The notes: generated by a model not told the origin, from the letters alone. 64,000 nt of DNA from an uncultured Clostridia bacterium (GCA_947625605.1 CANQOY010000002.1:1-64000); one strand, 5' to 3'; shown: positions 44,465-53,193, counted from the stretch's first letter. Translations and numbers: made by a program.

Positions 44465-45109
44465 TCAGGTGGTCAGAGCCGACCTCATCCGCTCCACCGC
44501 CTCGCTCCGCGAAGAGGTGCCGAGCTTCTCGTAGATGGAGGAGATGTAGTTCCGCGCCGTGCCGTCCGTGAGTTTGAGGGCGGAGGCGATCTGCTTGTTC
44601 GTGAACCCATCGTAGATCATGAGCGCGATCTCCACCTCGCGTTCCGAGAGGGCAAACTTGCGCCTCAAACGGATCTCCTTATCCGCGGTGACCATGCGCG
44701 CCGCGTCCGCGATGCGCTTTGCGATCTTCGCGGGGAGAATGGTGTCCCCCGCGTAGGCGTTCTTCACCGCGTCGATGAGCGCGGAGGCGGAGATGTCCTT
44801 CAAGAGGTACCCGCTCGCCCCGTAGTTGATCGCGTTCAGGATATAGTCGCTGTCGTCGAACGTCGTGAGGATGAGCACCTTGGTATCGGGATGCAGCCGC
44901 TTGATCTCCTGCGTCGCGAGCACGCCGTTCATGTTGGGCATGCGGATATCCATGAGAACGACGTCGGGCGCATATTTTTCCGTCGCCGCAACGGCCATGG
45001 TGCCGTCCGAAGCGACGCCCACCACTTCAAATTCGGGGCAGGAGGAAAGCACGCTGCGGATCCCGTCCGCAAGAATGGCTTGGTCGTCAACAATGAGTAC
45101 TTTGATCAT
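44465..45109 (-). CDS. NarL/LuxR-family response regulator
   Basis: 214 residues. The receiver domain has acidic DD (residues 8-9), phospho-acceptor Asp in VVLMDIRMPNMNG, Thr in LILTTF and Lys in YLLKDIS. The C-terminal LuxR helix-turn-helix is LSEREVEIALMIYDGFTNKQIASALKLTDGTARNYISSIYEKLG. It lies one nucleotide after the kinase stop with GAGGGGAG as ribosome site, so kinase and regulator are translated together. Target genes are not evident in the window. Confidence 0.94.
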   Translation of the reverse strand: MIKVLIVDDQAILADGIRSVLSSCPEFEVVGVASDGTMAVAATEKYAPDVVLMDIRMPNMNGVLATQEIKRLHPDTKVLILTTFDDSDYILNAINYGASGYLLKDISASALIDAVKNAYAGDTILPAKIAKRIADAARMVTADKEIRLRRKFALSEREVEIALMIYDGFTNKQIASALKLTDGTARNYISSIYEKLGTSSRSEAVERMRSALTT

Positions 45110-45110
45110 A

Positions 45111-46379
45111 TCATTCTCCCCTCTTGCCGTCGAGCGGCAAGATCAGATGGATTTCGAACCCTTCGTCCGGCTCCGTCTCGAACCAGACCTGCCCGCCGAG
45201 CGACTCCGCCCGCCGCTGCATGCCCGCAAGCCCGAATCCCTCTTTGAGTTCGGAGAGTTCGAGCCCGCTGCCGTTATCCGAAAGCAGGAAGCGGACGTGC
45301 CCGTCCTCCTCTTTCAGCTCGAAGTAAAAGGCGGTGGCGCTGCCGTGGCGCAGGCCGTTGGAGATGCCCTCCTTTAAGGTGTTCCGCAAAAAGCGCTGTT
45401 TTGCGTCGCACAGAGTGAGGTCGTCGATGTCCGCGCGCACGGCGATCCCCGTGCCGTCGGTGGAGTCGTGCACGATCTCCAAAAGAGCGTCTTTGAGCGT
45501 TTTTCCCGCATCCATGCCCGAAAGCAGGTGCACACTTTCGCGCAATTCTTCCAGCGCGTGCTTGGCTTGCAGGTTCGCCGCGGAGATCTTCCGCTTCGCC
45601 TCCTCGGGGTCGGTATCGACGACGAGCTTCGCCGCCTCCGTCTGCATGATAACGGTCGTGATGGCGTGCCCCGCGGTATCGTGGATGTCCTTGGCGATGC
45701 GCTGGCGCTCTTCGAGCGCGGTGAGCTCGCGCAGATCGCTGTAAGCCTTCTGCAACTTTTCGTTGCTCTCGTTGAGTTCGCTCAGCGTCTGGGTCAGTTC
45801 CCCGTTCTTCTTGTAGAAGAAGATGGCAAAATTGATGACGAGGAAGTGGAGCACGATGAGGATAAAGTCCCCCAGCATGTCCGAGGCAAGCGTGAGAAAA
45901 TTGGAAAAACTCAGGGTGCGGATAAACTCGGAAAAGGTAAAGGTGACAAAGATGACGCCGATGCAGGAGGCGCACATGGCGATGCTGCCCGAGAGCTGAT
46001 CCTGGCTCAGATAGAACTCCGTGAGAATGACGGCGTACAGGGTAGAGATCAGGCTGCGGTCGGAGAACAGGGTGAGGACGAGCAGGGCCAAGACGTCCAT
46101 GATGTAGAACGCGATCTTGGACTTGAATTCGTCCAGCGCCCACAGCTTGACGGCGTTCTCCGCGGCCAAAAAGATGGAGACGGGGAGGACGACGTACCAC
46201 GCGGGAAACAGGAAGCGCTCCTCCCCGCTCCGCCAGTTGTTGACGACGAGGAAGATCTCCGCGATGACGAGCACGCCGAAGATGAAGATCTTGGCATACT
46301 TATGAAAGACATTCAGGCGAAACGCCGTGTCTCCCCTGAACGACCATGAGGCATGTTTTTTTCCCTGTCTGCTCCTCAA
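45111..46379 (-). CDS. Sensor histidine kinase (HisKA_3/NarX-DesK type)
   Basis: 422 residues with about six transmembrane helices (about residues 28-225), no extracytoplasmic sensor domain, then a short coiled coil and the HisKA_3 dimerisation motif EERQRIAKDIHDTAGHAITTVIMQ with the phospho-His, and an HATPase domain (DNGSGLELSELKEGFGLAGMQRRAE). No in-frame ATG exists before the first helix. A TTG at 46379 overlaps the radC stop as TTGA and has AAAGGAT upstream, which matches the overlap style elsewhere in the window, so it is taken as the start; the track start lies inside radC. It should phosphorylate the LuxR-type regulator downstream. Confidence 0.88.
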   Translation of the reverse strand: MRSRQGKKHASWSFRGDTAFRLNVFHKYAKIFIFGVLVIAEIFLVVNNWRSGEERFLFPAWYVVLPVSIFLAAENAVKLWALDEFKSKIAFYIMDVLALLVLTLFSDRSLISTLYAVILTEFYLSQDQLSGSIAMCASCIGVIFVTFTFSEFIRTLSFSNFLTLASDMLGDFILIVLHFLVINFAIFFYKKNGELTQTLSELNESNEKLQKAYSDLRELTALEERQRIAKDIHDTAGHAITTVIMQTEAAKLVVDTDPEEAKRKISAANLQAKHALEELRESVHLLSGMDAGKTLKDALLEIVHDSTDGTGIAVRADIDDLTLCDAKQRFLRNTLKEGISNGLRHGSATAFYFELKEEDGHVRFLLSDNGSGLELSELKEGFGLAGMQRRAESLGGQVWFETEPDEGFEIHLILPLDGKRGE

Positions 46380-47095
46380 AACGACGCCATCCTTTTGACG
46401 ATTGCTTCCCGGCTGAAACAGTTCTTGATCTCTTCCAGCTTTCCGTCGCGCAGGTAGCTGTACGGCTCTCCCTCCCCGACGATGATGTGGTCGTAAAGTT
46501 CCACTCCGTCGCACGAACAGATGACCGCCATCTGCCGCGTGAAAAAGTCGTCCTCGCGGGAGGGCGTTGCGGGCGCGCCCGGATGGGTATGCACGATGAC
46601 GAGCCCGCGCGGCTTTTCGGCGGCGAAGAGATCGTTGATCTCCTGCGGTTCGAGTTCCGCCTCATGAAAGCTGTGCGTCGTATAGCGCTTGGCGAAGGTG
46701 ATGCGCTCCTGCGCGTCGAGACAAAAGAGTTCGATGATCTCCTCTCTGATGTTGCAATACCGCGCCATGCAGAATTGGCGAAAGGTGTGCGGGCTGAACA
46801 CCTGCGGCATGGGCAGCGCGCCGACTTGCAGGCGCGTGCAGACCTCCCCAATGGCGAGCAGGAGGGAAGCGGAACTCTCCCCGATGCCATGCACTTCGCA
46901 GAGGCGCTCGAAGGTTCCCGCGCAGAACACGTCTTTCAGGGTCCCGAAAGAGGAGATCAGGTCGTGCGCGGTCGGGTTGGTATTGGCGCGGGGAACAGAG
47001 AAAAAGAGCAGGATCTCCAAAAGTTCGTGGTCCTGCAATCCCGCGGGATCGCGCTTCAACCGATCGAGCATGCGTTTTCTGTGACCTTCGTGCAT
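46376..47095 (-). CDS. radC: RadC-family JAB/MPN-domain protein
   Basis: 239 residues: an N-terminal helix-hairpin-helix-like part (LLEILLFFSVPRANTNP, VHGIGESSASLLLAIGE) and a C-terminal JAMM metalloprotease-like domain with VIVHTHPGAPATPSREDD (H-x-H-P...S-x2-D). Named a DNA-repair protein by history; the biochemical role is unsettled. The ATG at 47095 follows GAGGATG; the track start is 38 codons too long and spans the promoter. An extended -10 promoter (TGC-TACAAT) lies about 20 nt upstream. It is coupled to a two-component system, an unusual neighbour for radC. Confidence 0.92.
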   Translation of the reverse strand: MHEGHRKRMLDRLKRDPAGLQDHELLEILLFFSVPRANTNPTAHDLISSFGTLKDVFCAGTFERLCEVHGIGESSASLLLAIGEVCTRLQVGALPMPQVFSPHTFRQFCMARYCNIREEIIELFCLDAQERITFAKRYTTHSFHEAELEPQEINDLFAAEKPRGLVIVHTHPGAPATPSREDDFFTRQMAVICSCDGVELYDHIIVGEGEPYSYLRDGKLEEIKNCFSREAIVKRMASF

Positions 47096-47116
47096 TTTTT
47101 CATCCTCTTTTAGACT

Positions 47117-47145
47117 ATTGTAGCACATTTTCCGTGAATTTGCAC
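47117..47145 (-). promoter_or_regulatory. Promoter of radC-kinase-regulator operon
   Basis: Extended -10 TGC-TACAAT with a weak -35 GTGCAA at 17 bp on the minus strand. Divergent from the dipeptidase promoter. Confidence 0.55.
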
Positions 47146-47202
47146 GAAAATCAGAGCGGATTTGTAATTTTTTTTCTTTTACAGGCCCCAAAAGGGATTT
47201 CC

Positions 47203-47231
47203 TTGACACCGAGGCGCAATTTTGTTACAAT
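47203..47231 (+). promoter_or_regulatory. Promoter of the M20 dipeptidase
   Basis: TTGACA, 17-bp spacer, TACAAT. The ATG of the track ORF (MDRKEG) overlaps the -10 box and so cannot be the translated start. Confidence 0.8.
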
Positions 47232-47253
47232 GGACAGAAAGGAGGGCACGGCT

Positions 47254-48528
47254 TTGCATCCTTACCTCGATGTCGCAGTCAAGAGCATTTCGGAGATGAT
47301 CCGCTTCGATTCGTCCCGGAAGAAACACAAACGCGGCGCTCCCTTCGGGCAGGGCGCCTATGAATGCCTGTGCCGTTTTCTCTCGGTCGCGGAGGAGCTC
47401 GGGTTCGAAACGCAAAACTACGACGGGTTTATCGGCGAAGTGACATTCGGCGAGGGTGAGGAGGAATTTGCCATCCTCTGCCACCTCGACGTCGTTCCCG
47501 CAGGCAGCGGATGGACAAAGGACCCCTTCGGCGGGATCGTGGAGGGCGGAAAGATCTGGGGACGCGGCGCCGTGGACGACAAGGGCCCCGCGGTGTGCTG
47601 CCTCTATGCGCTCAAAGCCCTCAAAGATTCGGGATTCGTCCCCTCCAAGAAGATCAAGCTCATCCTCGGCTGCAACGAGGAGGACGGCTGGGCATGTATC
47701 GACCACTACAATCAGGTGGCCGCCATGCCCGAGAGAGGCTTCTCCCCGGATGCAGACTTCCCCGTCATCTATGCGGAAAAGGGCATCCTCCATGTGCGGC
47801 TGCACTTCCCCACCAAGCGCCGCCCTCCCTTCCACTATCTCGAAGGCGGCACGAGCGCGAACATGGTGTGCGACTACTGCGAAGCGCGGCCCCGCGCCCT
47901 CACGGTGACGAAGGCGCAGGAACTCGGCTTAGAGATCGAGGGCAAAAAGCTCATCTCCCGCGGCAAGAGCGCGCACGGCTCTACCCCCGAAAAGGGCGTG
48001 AACGCCATCGAGCCCGTCTTTCGGTTCTTTATGGAAAAGAGCGAGGCGGTGCGGCGGGCGTACGAGTGCCTCTTCGAGGACATCTACGGCCTGAAAGGCC
48101 TTCACGACGAGACGGGCTACCTCACCCTCTCCCCCAACATCGTCAAGTTCCGCAAGCACGACCTGCAAGTCACCTGCGATATCCGCTACCCCGCGACGGC
48201 GGACGTGAACGACATCCACGCAACGCTGAGGAAGTTCGGCGTCCACTACGAGACGCTCCACCATCAGGCGCCGCTCATGCTCGGCAAGGACAGCGAGCTC
48301 GTGCAGACGCTGCTCGGCGTCTATGAAGAGTGCACGGGCAAGCGGGCGCAGCCCATCGCCATCGGCGGGGGGACGTATGCGCGGGCGCTCAAATACGGCG
48401 CGGCCTTCGGCCCCGAGATGGAGGGCGACGAGGCCGTCATCCATCAGGCGGACGAATACATCACCATCGAACGCGTCAACCTGCTCCTCGAAATCTATCA
48501 GAAGGCGATCGAAAAACTCACCGCCTGA
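47254..48528 (+). CDS. M20-family (Sapep/PepV-like) metallodipeptidase
   Basis: 424 residues. Metal and catalytic motifs: CHLDVVPAG, GRGAVDDKGP, catalytic Glu and ligands in GCNEEDGW, GGGTYARA, and the late IHQADEYI. These match Sapep-type Mn2+/Zn2+ dipeptidases (cytosolic peptide breakdown). The chosen start is a TTG at 47254 placed 8 nt after AAAGGAGG, because the promoter -10 lies over the upstream ATG. Single gene with its own promoter; a strong hairpin follows. Confidence 0.92.
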   Translation: MHPYLDVAVKSISEMIRFDSSRKKHKRGAPFGQGAYECLCRFLSVAEELGFETQNYDGFIGEVTFGEGEEEFAILCHLDVVPAGSGWTKDPFGGIVEGGKIWGRGAVDDKGPAVCCLYALKALKDSGFVPSKKIKLILGCNEEDGWACIDHYNQVAAMPERGFSPDADFPVIYAEKGILHVRLHFPTKRRPPFHYLEGGTSANMVCDYCEARPRALTVTKAQELGLEIEGKKLISRGKSAHGSTPEKGVNAIEPVFRFFMEKSEAVRRAYECLFEDIYGLKGLHDETGYLTLSPNIVKFRKHDLQVTCDIRYPATADVNDIHATLRKFGVHYETLHHQAPLMLGKDSELVQTLLGVYEECTGKRAQPIAIGGGTYARALKYGAAFGPEMEGDEAVIHQADEYITIERVNLLLEIYQKAIEKLTA

Positions 48529-48543
48529 TCTGCAAAACATTTA

Positions 48544-48582
48544 CGGCCCGCCGTGCGCTGCACGGCGGGCCGTATTCTCTTT
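48544..48582 (+). terminator. Terminator between dipeptidase and ileS (convergent genes)
   Basis: A perfect 12-bp stem CGGCCCGCCGTG/CACGGCGGGCCG with a 5-nt loop, followed on the plus strand by TATTCTCTTTT. It may also serve ileS from the other side. Confidence 0.75.
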
Positions 48583-48608
48583 TCCGCATATTTTTTTCTT
48601 GCAAAGTT

Positions 48609-51600
48609 TTACAGCTTCACGAGCGTGACCGTGGCGGGATCGCCGTTGATATCGAGGGTGCGCGTAAAGCCTTCCGCCGTGCCCGCCTCAACTCTTTCGG
48701 CAAGGACGTCCTTGGCGAAAGCGGCGCGCTCCAACATCTTTTTCGCCCTCCCCTCTGCGACATGGTATACCGCAATGCGGTCTGTGACCTCGAATCCCGC
48801 GTCTTTCCGCATCGTCTGGATCTTGGAGACGAGCTCGCGCTCCGCCCCCTCGTCGAGCAGTTCCTCGGTGAGATGGGTATCGAGCGCGACGGTGATGCCG
48901 TAGCCCTGCGCCGTCGCGAATCCCTCGGCGGAAGAAGTGAAGATCTGCAAGTCCTCTTCGAGCAGCGTCACTTCGCCGTCGTCAAAGGTATACGAGCCGC
49001 CGTTGCGGATCGCTTCGACGACCTCCTTTGCGTTGCAGGTGCTCAAAAATTCCGTGATGCGGCGCAGTTTCTTCCCGTATTTGGGGCCGAGCGTGCGGAG
49101 CTGCGGTTTGAGCGTATAGCTGACGAGGTCCTCCGCCCCCGTGATCTTTTTGAGCTTCTTCACGTTGAGCTCGTCCAGCGTGACCGCTTCGAGTTCGCCT
49201 TCGATGGCAAGCGCGCGGTCGGAGGCGACGAGCATCTCCGCGAGCGGCTGGCGGTTTTTGAGGTTGCCCGCCGCACGGGCGCTCCTGCCGAGTTCCACCA
49301 CTTTCAGCACGTCCTCCATTCCCGCCTCCAAGGCCTCGTTGACCCATACCATGTCCGCGACAGGGTAGTCACAGAGGTGCACGGAGATGGGCGCGGCGGG
49401 GTAGAATGCGGGGACGAGGTTGCGGTACATCATCTCCGCCATGAACGGCGTGTAGGGCGCGATGAGCTTTGCGAGGGTGACGAGAACGGTATACAGCGTC
49501 GTATAGGCAGCCGCCTTGTCCTCCGTCATCCCCGACCCCCAATAGCGGTCGCGGCCGCGGCGGACGTACCAATTCGAGAGCTCGTCCGAGAAGTCCTGGA
49601 TCGCGCGCGCGCTGTCCGTGATATTGTACGCGGCGAGCAGGCGGTCCACTTCGCCCACGAGGGTGTTGAGTTTGGAGAGCACCCACCGATCCATGAGGGA
49701 GAGCTTGCAAGTGCGGATATCGTACCGCGAGGGGTCGTACCCATCGATCTCGGCGTAGAGCGTAAAGAACGCGTAGGTGTTCCAGAGCGTTCCCTGAAAC
49801 TTGCGCTGGCTCTCTGAGACGGCCTCTTCGCCGAAGCGCGAGGGCAGCCACGGGGCGCTGGTGGTGTAGAAGTACCACCTCACGGCGTCGGCGCCCTGCT
49901 TGTTGAGCACCGTCCACGGATCGACGACGTTGCCCTTGTGCTTCGACATCTTGATGCCGTTCTTATCGGTGACGAGCCCCAGACTGATGCAGTTTTTGAA
50001 GGGCGCGCGGTCGAAGAGAATGGTGGAGATGACGAGCAGGACATAGAACCAGCCCCGCGTCTGATCGACGGCCTCCGAGATGAAGTCGGCGGGGAAGGTC
50101 TCCTCGAAGAGATCCTTGTTCTCAAAGGGATAGTGGTACTGCGCAAAGGGCATGGAGCCCGAATCAAACCAACAGTCGATGACCTCGGGCGTGCGCTTCA
50201 TCTTGCCGCCGCACTTTTTGCAGGTGCAGAACAGCTGATCGACATAGGGACGGTGCAGTTCGGTATCCGCGGGCGCGCCCGTCTTTTCGCAGAGTTCCTG
50301 CCGCGAACCGATGACCTCGATCTCGCCGCAATCCTCGCATACCCACACGGGGAGGGGCGTGCCCCAATAGCGGTCGCGGGAGAGCCCCCAGTCGATGACG
50401 TTTTCGAGGAAGTTCCCCATCCTGCCCTCTTTGATGCTCTCGGGCATCCAATTCACCGAGCGGTTGGCGGCGATGAGCCTTTCCTTGACCTTGGTGACCT
50501 CGATGAACCAGCTCGCGCGGGCATAGTACAACAGGGGCGTATCGCACCGCCAGCAGTGGGGATAGCTGTGCTCGTAGGGCAATTTCTTGAAGAGCAGCCC
50601 CCGCCCTTTGAGCATGTCGAGAATGATCTTATCGGCGTCCTTTGCGAAGAGCCCGTCGAGTTCGGGGCAGCGCGCATCGAAGCGACCCCGTTCGTTGACG
50701 AGCTGGACGACGGGCAGACGATACTTCTTCCCGACGCGGTAGTCGTCCTCGCCGAATGCGGGCGCAATGTGCACGACGCCCGTGCCGTCGGTGAGCGTGA
50801 CATAGCCGTCGCAGACGACGTAGTAGGCCTTTTCTTTGAAGCTCCCTTTCGCCCAATCGAAGAGAGGCTCGTACATGGTACCCTCGTATTCGCTCCCCTT
50901 GCGGCGATCGACGACTTCAAAGTTCTCGAAGAACTTGCCCGCGAGCGCCTCGGCGAGGATATAGTGCGCGCCGTCCTCGGCGGCGATCTCCACATAGTCC
51001 TCGGCGGGATTCATGCAGAGGGCGACGTTGGAGGGAAGCGTCCACGGCGTCGTCGTCCATGCGAGGATGAAGGTGTTTTCCTTTCCCGCCACCTTGAAGC
51101 GGGCGATCGCGGAAGTCTCCTTCACATCCTTATAGCCCTGCGCGACCTCGTGCGACGAGAGCGCCGTGCCGCAGCGGGGGCAGTAGGGAACGATCTTGTG
51201 CCCCTTGTAGAGGAGCCCCTTCTTGTGCATCTCTTTGAGCGCCCACCAAACGGATTCGATGTAGTCGTTGTGATAGGTGACATAGGGATGCTCCATATCC
51301 ACCCAATAGCCGACGCGCTCGCTCATCTTTTCCCATTCGCTCTGGTACTTCCACACCGACTCCTTGCACTTCTTGTTGAAGGGCTCGATGCCGTACGTCT
51401 CGATCTGCTTCTTTCCGTCCAGCCCGAGCGACTTCTCCACTTCGAGTTCGACGGGAAGTCCGTGCGTATCCCAGCCCGCCTTGCGCAGGACATGGTAGCC
51501 CTTCATGGTGCGATAGCGGGGAATTGCGTCCTTTATCGAGCGCGTCAGAACGTGCCCGATATGGGGCTTGCCGTTCGCCGTGGGAGGGCCGTCGAAAAAG

Positions 51601-51725
51601 GAAAACTCCTCTCCCCCCTCGTTCTTCTCGACGGATCTTTCGAAGATATGATTCTCCTTCCAGAATGCAACGATCTCCTTCTCGCGCTCCACAAAATCAA
51701 GCGAAGTGTCTACCTTTTTGTACAT
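48609..51725 (-). CDS. ileS: Isoleucyl-tRNA synthetase, long (eukaryote-like) type
   Basis: 1,038 residues. HIGH motif in NGKPHIGHVLTRSIKD, editing domain with WTTTPWTLPSNVAL, KMSKS motif as GIKMSKHKGNVVDPW, zinc-type cysteines CPRC in the insertion (YCPRCGTALS), then the anticodon-binding domain. The roughly 1,040-residue length and C terminus are those of the second IleRS class (the type that includes mupirocin-resistant enzymes), found in many Clostridia. The ATG follows AAAGGAGAATTT. The leader is short (about 50 nt) and holds no T-box. Confidence 0.95.
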   Translation of the reverse strand: MYKKVDTSLDFVEREKEIVAFWKENHIFERSVEKNEGGEEFSFFDGPPTANGKPHIGHVLTRSIKDAIPRYRTMKGYHVLRKAGWDTHGLPVELEVEKSLGLDGKKQIETYGIEPFNKKCKESVWKYQSEWEKMSERVGYWVDMEHPYVTYHNDYIESVWWALKEMHKKGLLYKGHKIVPYCPRCGTALSSHEVAQGYKDVKETSAIARFKVAGKENTFILAWTTTPWTLPSNVALCMNPAEDYVEIAAEDGAHYILAEALAGKFFENFEVVDRRKGSEYEGTMYEPLFDWAKGSFKEKAYYVVCDGYVTLTDGTGVVHIAPAFGEDDYRVGKKYRLPVVQLVNERGRFDARCPELDGLFAKDADKIILDMLKGRGLLFKKLPYEHSYPHCWRCDTPLLYYARASWFIEVTKVKERLIAANRSVNWMPESIKEGRMGNFLENVIDWGLSRDRYWGTPLPVWVCEDCGEIEVIGSRQELCEKTGAPADTELHRPYVDQLFCTCKKCGGKMKRTPEVIDCWFDSGSMPFAQYHYPFENKDLFEETFPADFISEAVDQTRGWFYVLLVISTILFDRAPFKNCISLGLVTDKNGIKMSKHKGNVVDPWTVLNKQGADAVRWYFYTTSAPWLPSRFGEEAVSESQRKFQGTLWNTYAFFTLYAEIDGYDPSRYDIRTCKLSLMDRWVLSKLNTLVGEVDRLLAAYNITDSARAIQDFSDELSNWYVRRGRDRYWGSGMTEDKAAAYTTLYTVLVTLAKLIAPYTPFMAEMMYRNLVPAFYPAAPISVHLCDYPVADMVWVNEALEAGMEDVLKVVELGRSARAAGNLKNRQPLAEMLVASDRALAIEGELEAVTLDELNVKKLKKITGAEDLVSYTLKPQLRTLGPKYGKKLRRITEFLSTCNAKEVVEAIRNGGSYTFDDGEVTLLEEDLQIFTSSAEGFATAQGYGITVALDTHLTEELLDEGAERELVSKIQTMRKDAGFEVTDRIAVYHVAEGRAKKMLERAAFAKDVLAERVEAGTAEGFTRTLDINGDPATVTLVKL

Positions 51726-51776
51726 AAATTCTCCTTTTGCGGCCCGCCGCGTCCTTTCATCCGATTGCGAAGTTCT

Positions 51777-51805
51777 ATTATAGCGGATTTTTCGTCAAAT
51801 GTAAA
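51777..51805 (-). promoter_or_regulatory. Promoter of ileS
   Basis: TTTACA, 17-bp spacer containing TTTGACG, TATAAT on the minus strand, about 50 nt before the start codon. Confidence 0.75.
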
Positions 51806-51934
51806 GCGTTTTCCCCGCAAGAGACGCCCCTGCTTGCAGAAAACGCATGGCACATTCCGCGTTCTTCTCCCGGCAAAGCGATCATATGAAAACGACGGGA
51901 TCGCTCCCGCCCGATTCCATGATAAATTACGATC

Positions 51935-52390
51935 TTAACTTTTTTTGGATGTACTCTTTATAGTGCGAATTGACCCGATCATTTCAATGATCGCTATGAT
52001 CAAAGTCACTCCTAAAAACATCGCGATTAAAATGGTATTCCAAATATTTGCATGAAACCCTGCCCCGTTCCCACCTGTTACATAGGCAAAATTAAAGACA
52101 TAATAATCGTTGTACAAATCAACAAGGTAAACGGAAATCAGCTTTATCAAAGAGAGACATAGCCCCGGGATTGCATACTTTTCTTTTGCCATGTGGAAAA
52201 GAAGTGCTTGTATCACCGTAACAATAAGAAAAACGCCCAGTGGGATGTACAGCCAGGTATCCGGAATTTTCATCCCGTTTGCCGAATGCGCAAATCCGCT
52301 CTGTGCTATTGAAATGATCGTGATTACGATCAGGAGTACATATAAAAGCGAAAGAATCACTTTTAGAGCAATTTTAGAGCGCAATTTCAT
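51935..52390 (-). CDS. Small polytopic membrane protein, A+T-rich, unrecognised
   Basis: 151 residues with about four hydrophobic helices (VILSLLYVLLIVITIISIAQ; WLYIPLGVFLIVTVIQALLF; GLCLSLIKLISVYLVDL; TILIAMFLGVTLIIAIIEMI) and a short basic tail (TIKSTSKKS). No family recognised. The gene is clearly richer in A+T than its neighbours and uses A/T-ending codons, which suggests recent acquisition. The ATG at 52390 follows AGGAGATTTCTTG. No promoter was identified with confidence. Function unknown. Confidence 0.8.
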   Translation of the reverse strand: MKLRSKIALKVILSLLYVLLIVITIISIAQSGFAHSANGMKIPDTWLYIPLGVFLIVTVIQALLFHMAKEKYAIPGLCLSLIKLISVYLVDLYNDYYVFNFAYVTGGNGAGFHANIWNTILIAMFLGVTLIIAIIEMIGSIRTIKSTSKKS

Positions 52391-52494
52391 CAAGAAATCT
52401 CCTTTTTTTGAGTATCCCCCGAAAGAATTTGAGGCCCTCTATGCGGACATGGGTGCCCCGTAAGACCTCATACTGCCTGCGCTCCCGCTTGGGA

Positions 52495-52719
52495 TCACCC
52501 GAAGAGCCCTCTCCTCGGCCGCACGGTTTGAACATGAAACCCTGCGTCCGTCACGCAGGATGCGAGCGCCTCGTCGGGCAGGACGGTCTCCACAAATACC
52601 CAACCCTTCTTGAAATTCGCCTTCGCGCCCGTCACCCCGTCGAGGAGGAGCAACTTCCGCTCCACTCGTTCGGCACACTTCCTGCAACACAGATCCTCTA
52701 TCTCGATGACTTTCTTCAT
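52495..52719 (-). CDS. Small HMA-domain metal-binding protein
   Basis: A 74-residue single ferredoxin-like HMA domain. DLCCRKCAERVERKLLLLDGV holds the metal-binding CxxC (within CCRKC), followed by GAKANFKKGWVFVET. It resembles copper chaperones of the CopZ type and the N-terminal HMA domains of P1B ATPases. Its metal and partner are unknown; the P1B ATPase at 6-8 kb is one possible partner. The track start is 72 codons too long. The true ATG lies 7 nt after a TATAAT, implying a leaderless mRNA. Confidence 0.85.
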   Translation of the reverse strand: MKKVIEIEDLCCRKCAERVERKLLLLDGVTGAKANFKKGWVFVETVLPDEALASCVTDAGFHVQTVRPRRGLFG

Positions 52720-52726
52720 AAGGACG

Positions 52727-52755
52727 ATTATATCACCTTCCGCCACGTTTGTAAA
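52727..52755 (-). promoter_or_regulatory. Promoter giving a leaderless HMA-protein mRNA
   Basis: TTTACA, 17-bp spacer, TATAAT, then CGTCCTT and ATG on the minus strand. Confidence 0.75.
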
Positions 52756-52895
52756 CGGATTCCGCCCCTTCGCCGCATTCCCCCGCGATTTTTCTTTCCG
52801 CACGAAAGCGCAAGCAGTGCGTTCGCCGTCCCGTCGCCGAGGGAGCGCCGCTTGCACGGCCCAAATAATTCCTGAGAAAAAATTTCGCCATACGG

Positions 52896-52924
52896 TTGCC
52901 ATTTGACGGACGGCTTGATATAAT
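52896..52924 (+). promoter_or_regulatory. Promoter of the candidate 6S RNA
   Basis: TTGCCA, 17-bp spacer, TATAAT, placing the RNA start near 52931. Confidence 0.7.
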
Positions 52925-52930
52925 AAGAGT

Positions 52931-53114
52931 GACACCTGCGGTGTTCGGAGTTCGGGGAAACGTGATCCACAAAAAAACTTCGGGAGCTTCGGTCGGTCGG
53001 ACTATGCGAGGTCTGTACACGGTACGGAAAGTCTGATGCTCGGCCGCCGCGCACCCACCTGCGAGAAGCGGGTTAACTTTTTCCGAAGTGCGGCACAGGC
53101 GGATGTCTTTTTTT
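52931..53114 (+). ncRNA. ssrS: Structured small RNA, probable 6S RNA
   Basis: A promoter-driven, roughly 184-nt transcript without an ORF, ending in GGATGTC and a seven-T run. Its ends pair in a long imperfect stem (GACA...CCTG...TCGGA at the 5' side with TCCGA...CAGG...TGTC at the 3' side), and the middle folds into an interrupted hairpin (GGTCGG...GACT / AGTC...CTCGGCC, capped by TCTGTAC-ACG-GTACGGA). Size, closing stem, open central region and the GTGTTCGG/TGCGGC pair recall 6S RNA, which binds sigma-A RNA polymerase. The assignment rests on shape and short motifs only. Confidence 0.55.
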
Positions 53115-53164
53115 ATCTTTTTTTCGCTCAAAAAAAATTTTTTGATGAAAGAGCGCAAAAACGG

Positions 53165-53193
53165 TTGCATGAATCGCGGCGTTATGGTATAAT
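53165..53193 (+). promoter_or_regulatory. Promoter of the tRNA-Glu transcript
   Basis: TTGCAT, 17-bp spacer, TATAAT. The first downstream element is the decayed tRNA copy, then the intact tRNA-Glu, with no other promoter between. Confidence 0.75.

Noticed and set aside
47230-47253. ATG start MDRKEG for the M20 dipeptidase
   Set aside because: This ATG overlaps the -10 TACAAT; the TTG with a well-placed AAAGGAGG is a better start.
51726-51776. T-box riboswitch before ileS
   Set aside because: The leader between the promoter and start is only about 50 nt and lacks the AGGGTGGNACCGCG element.
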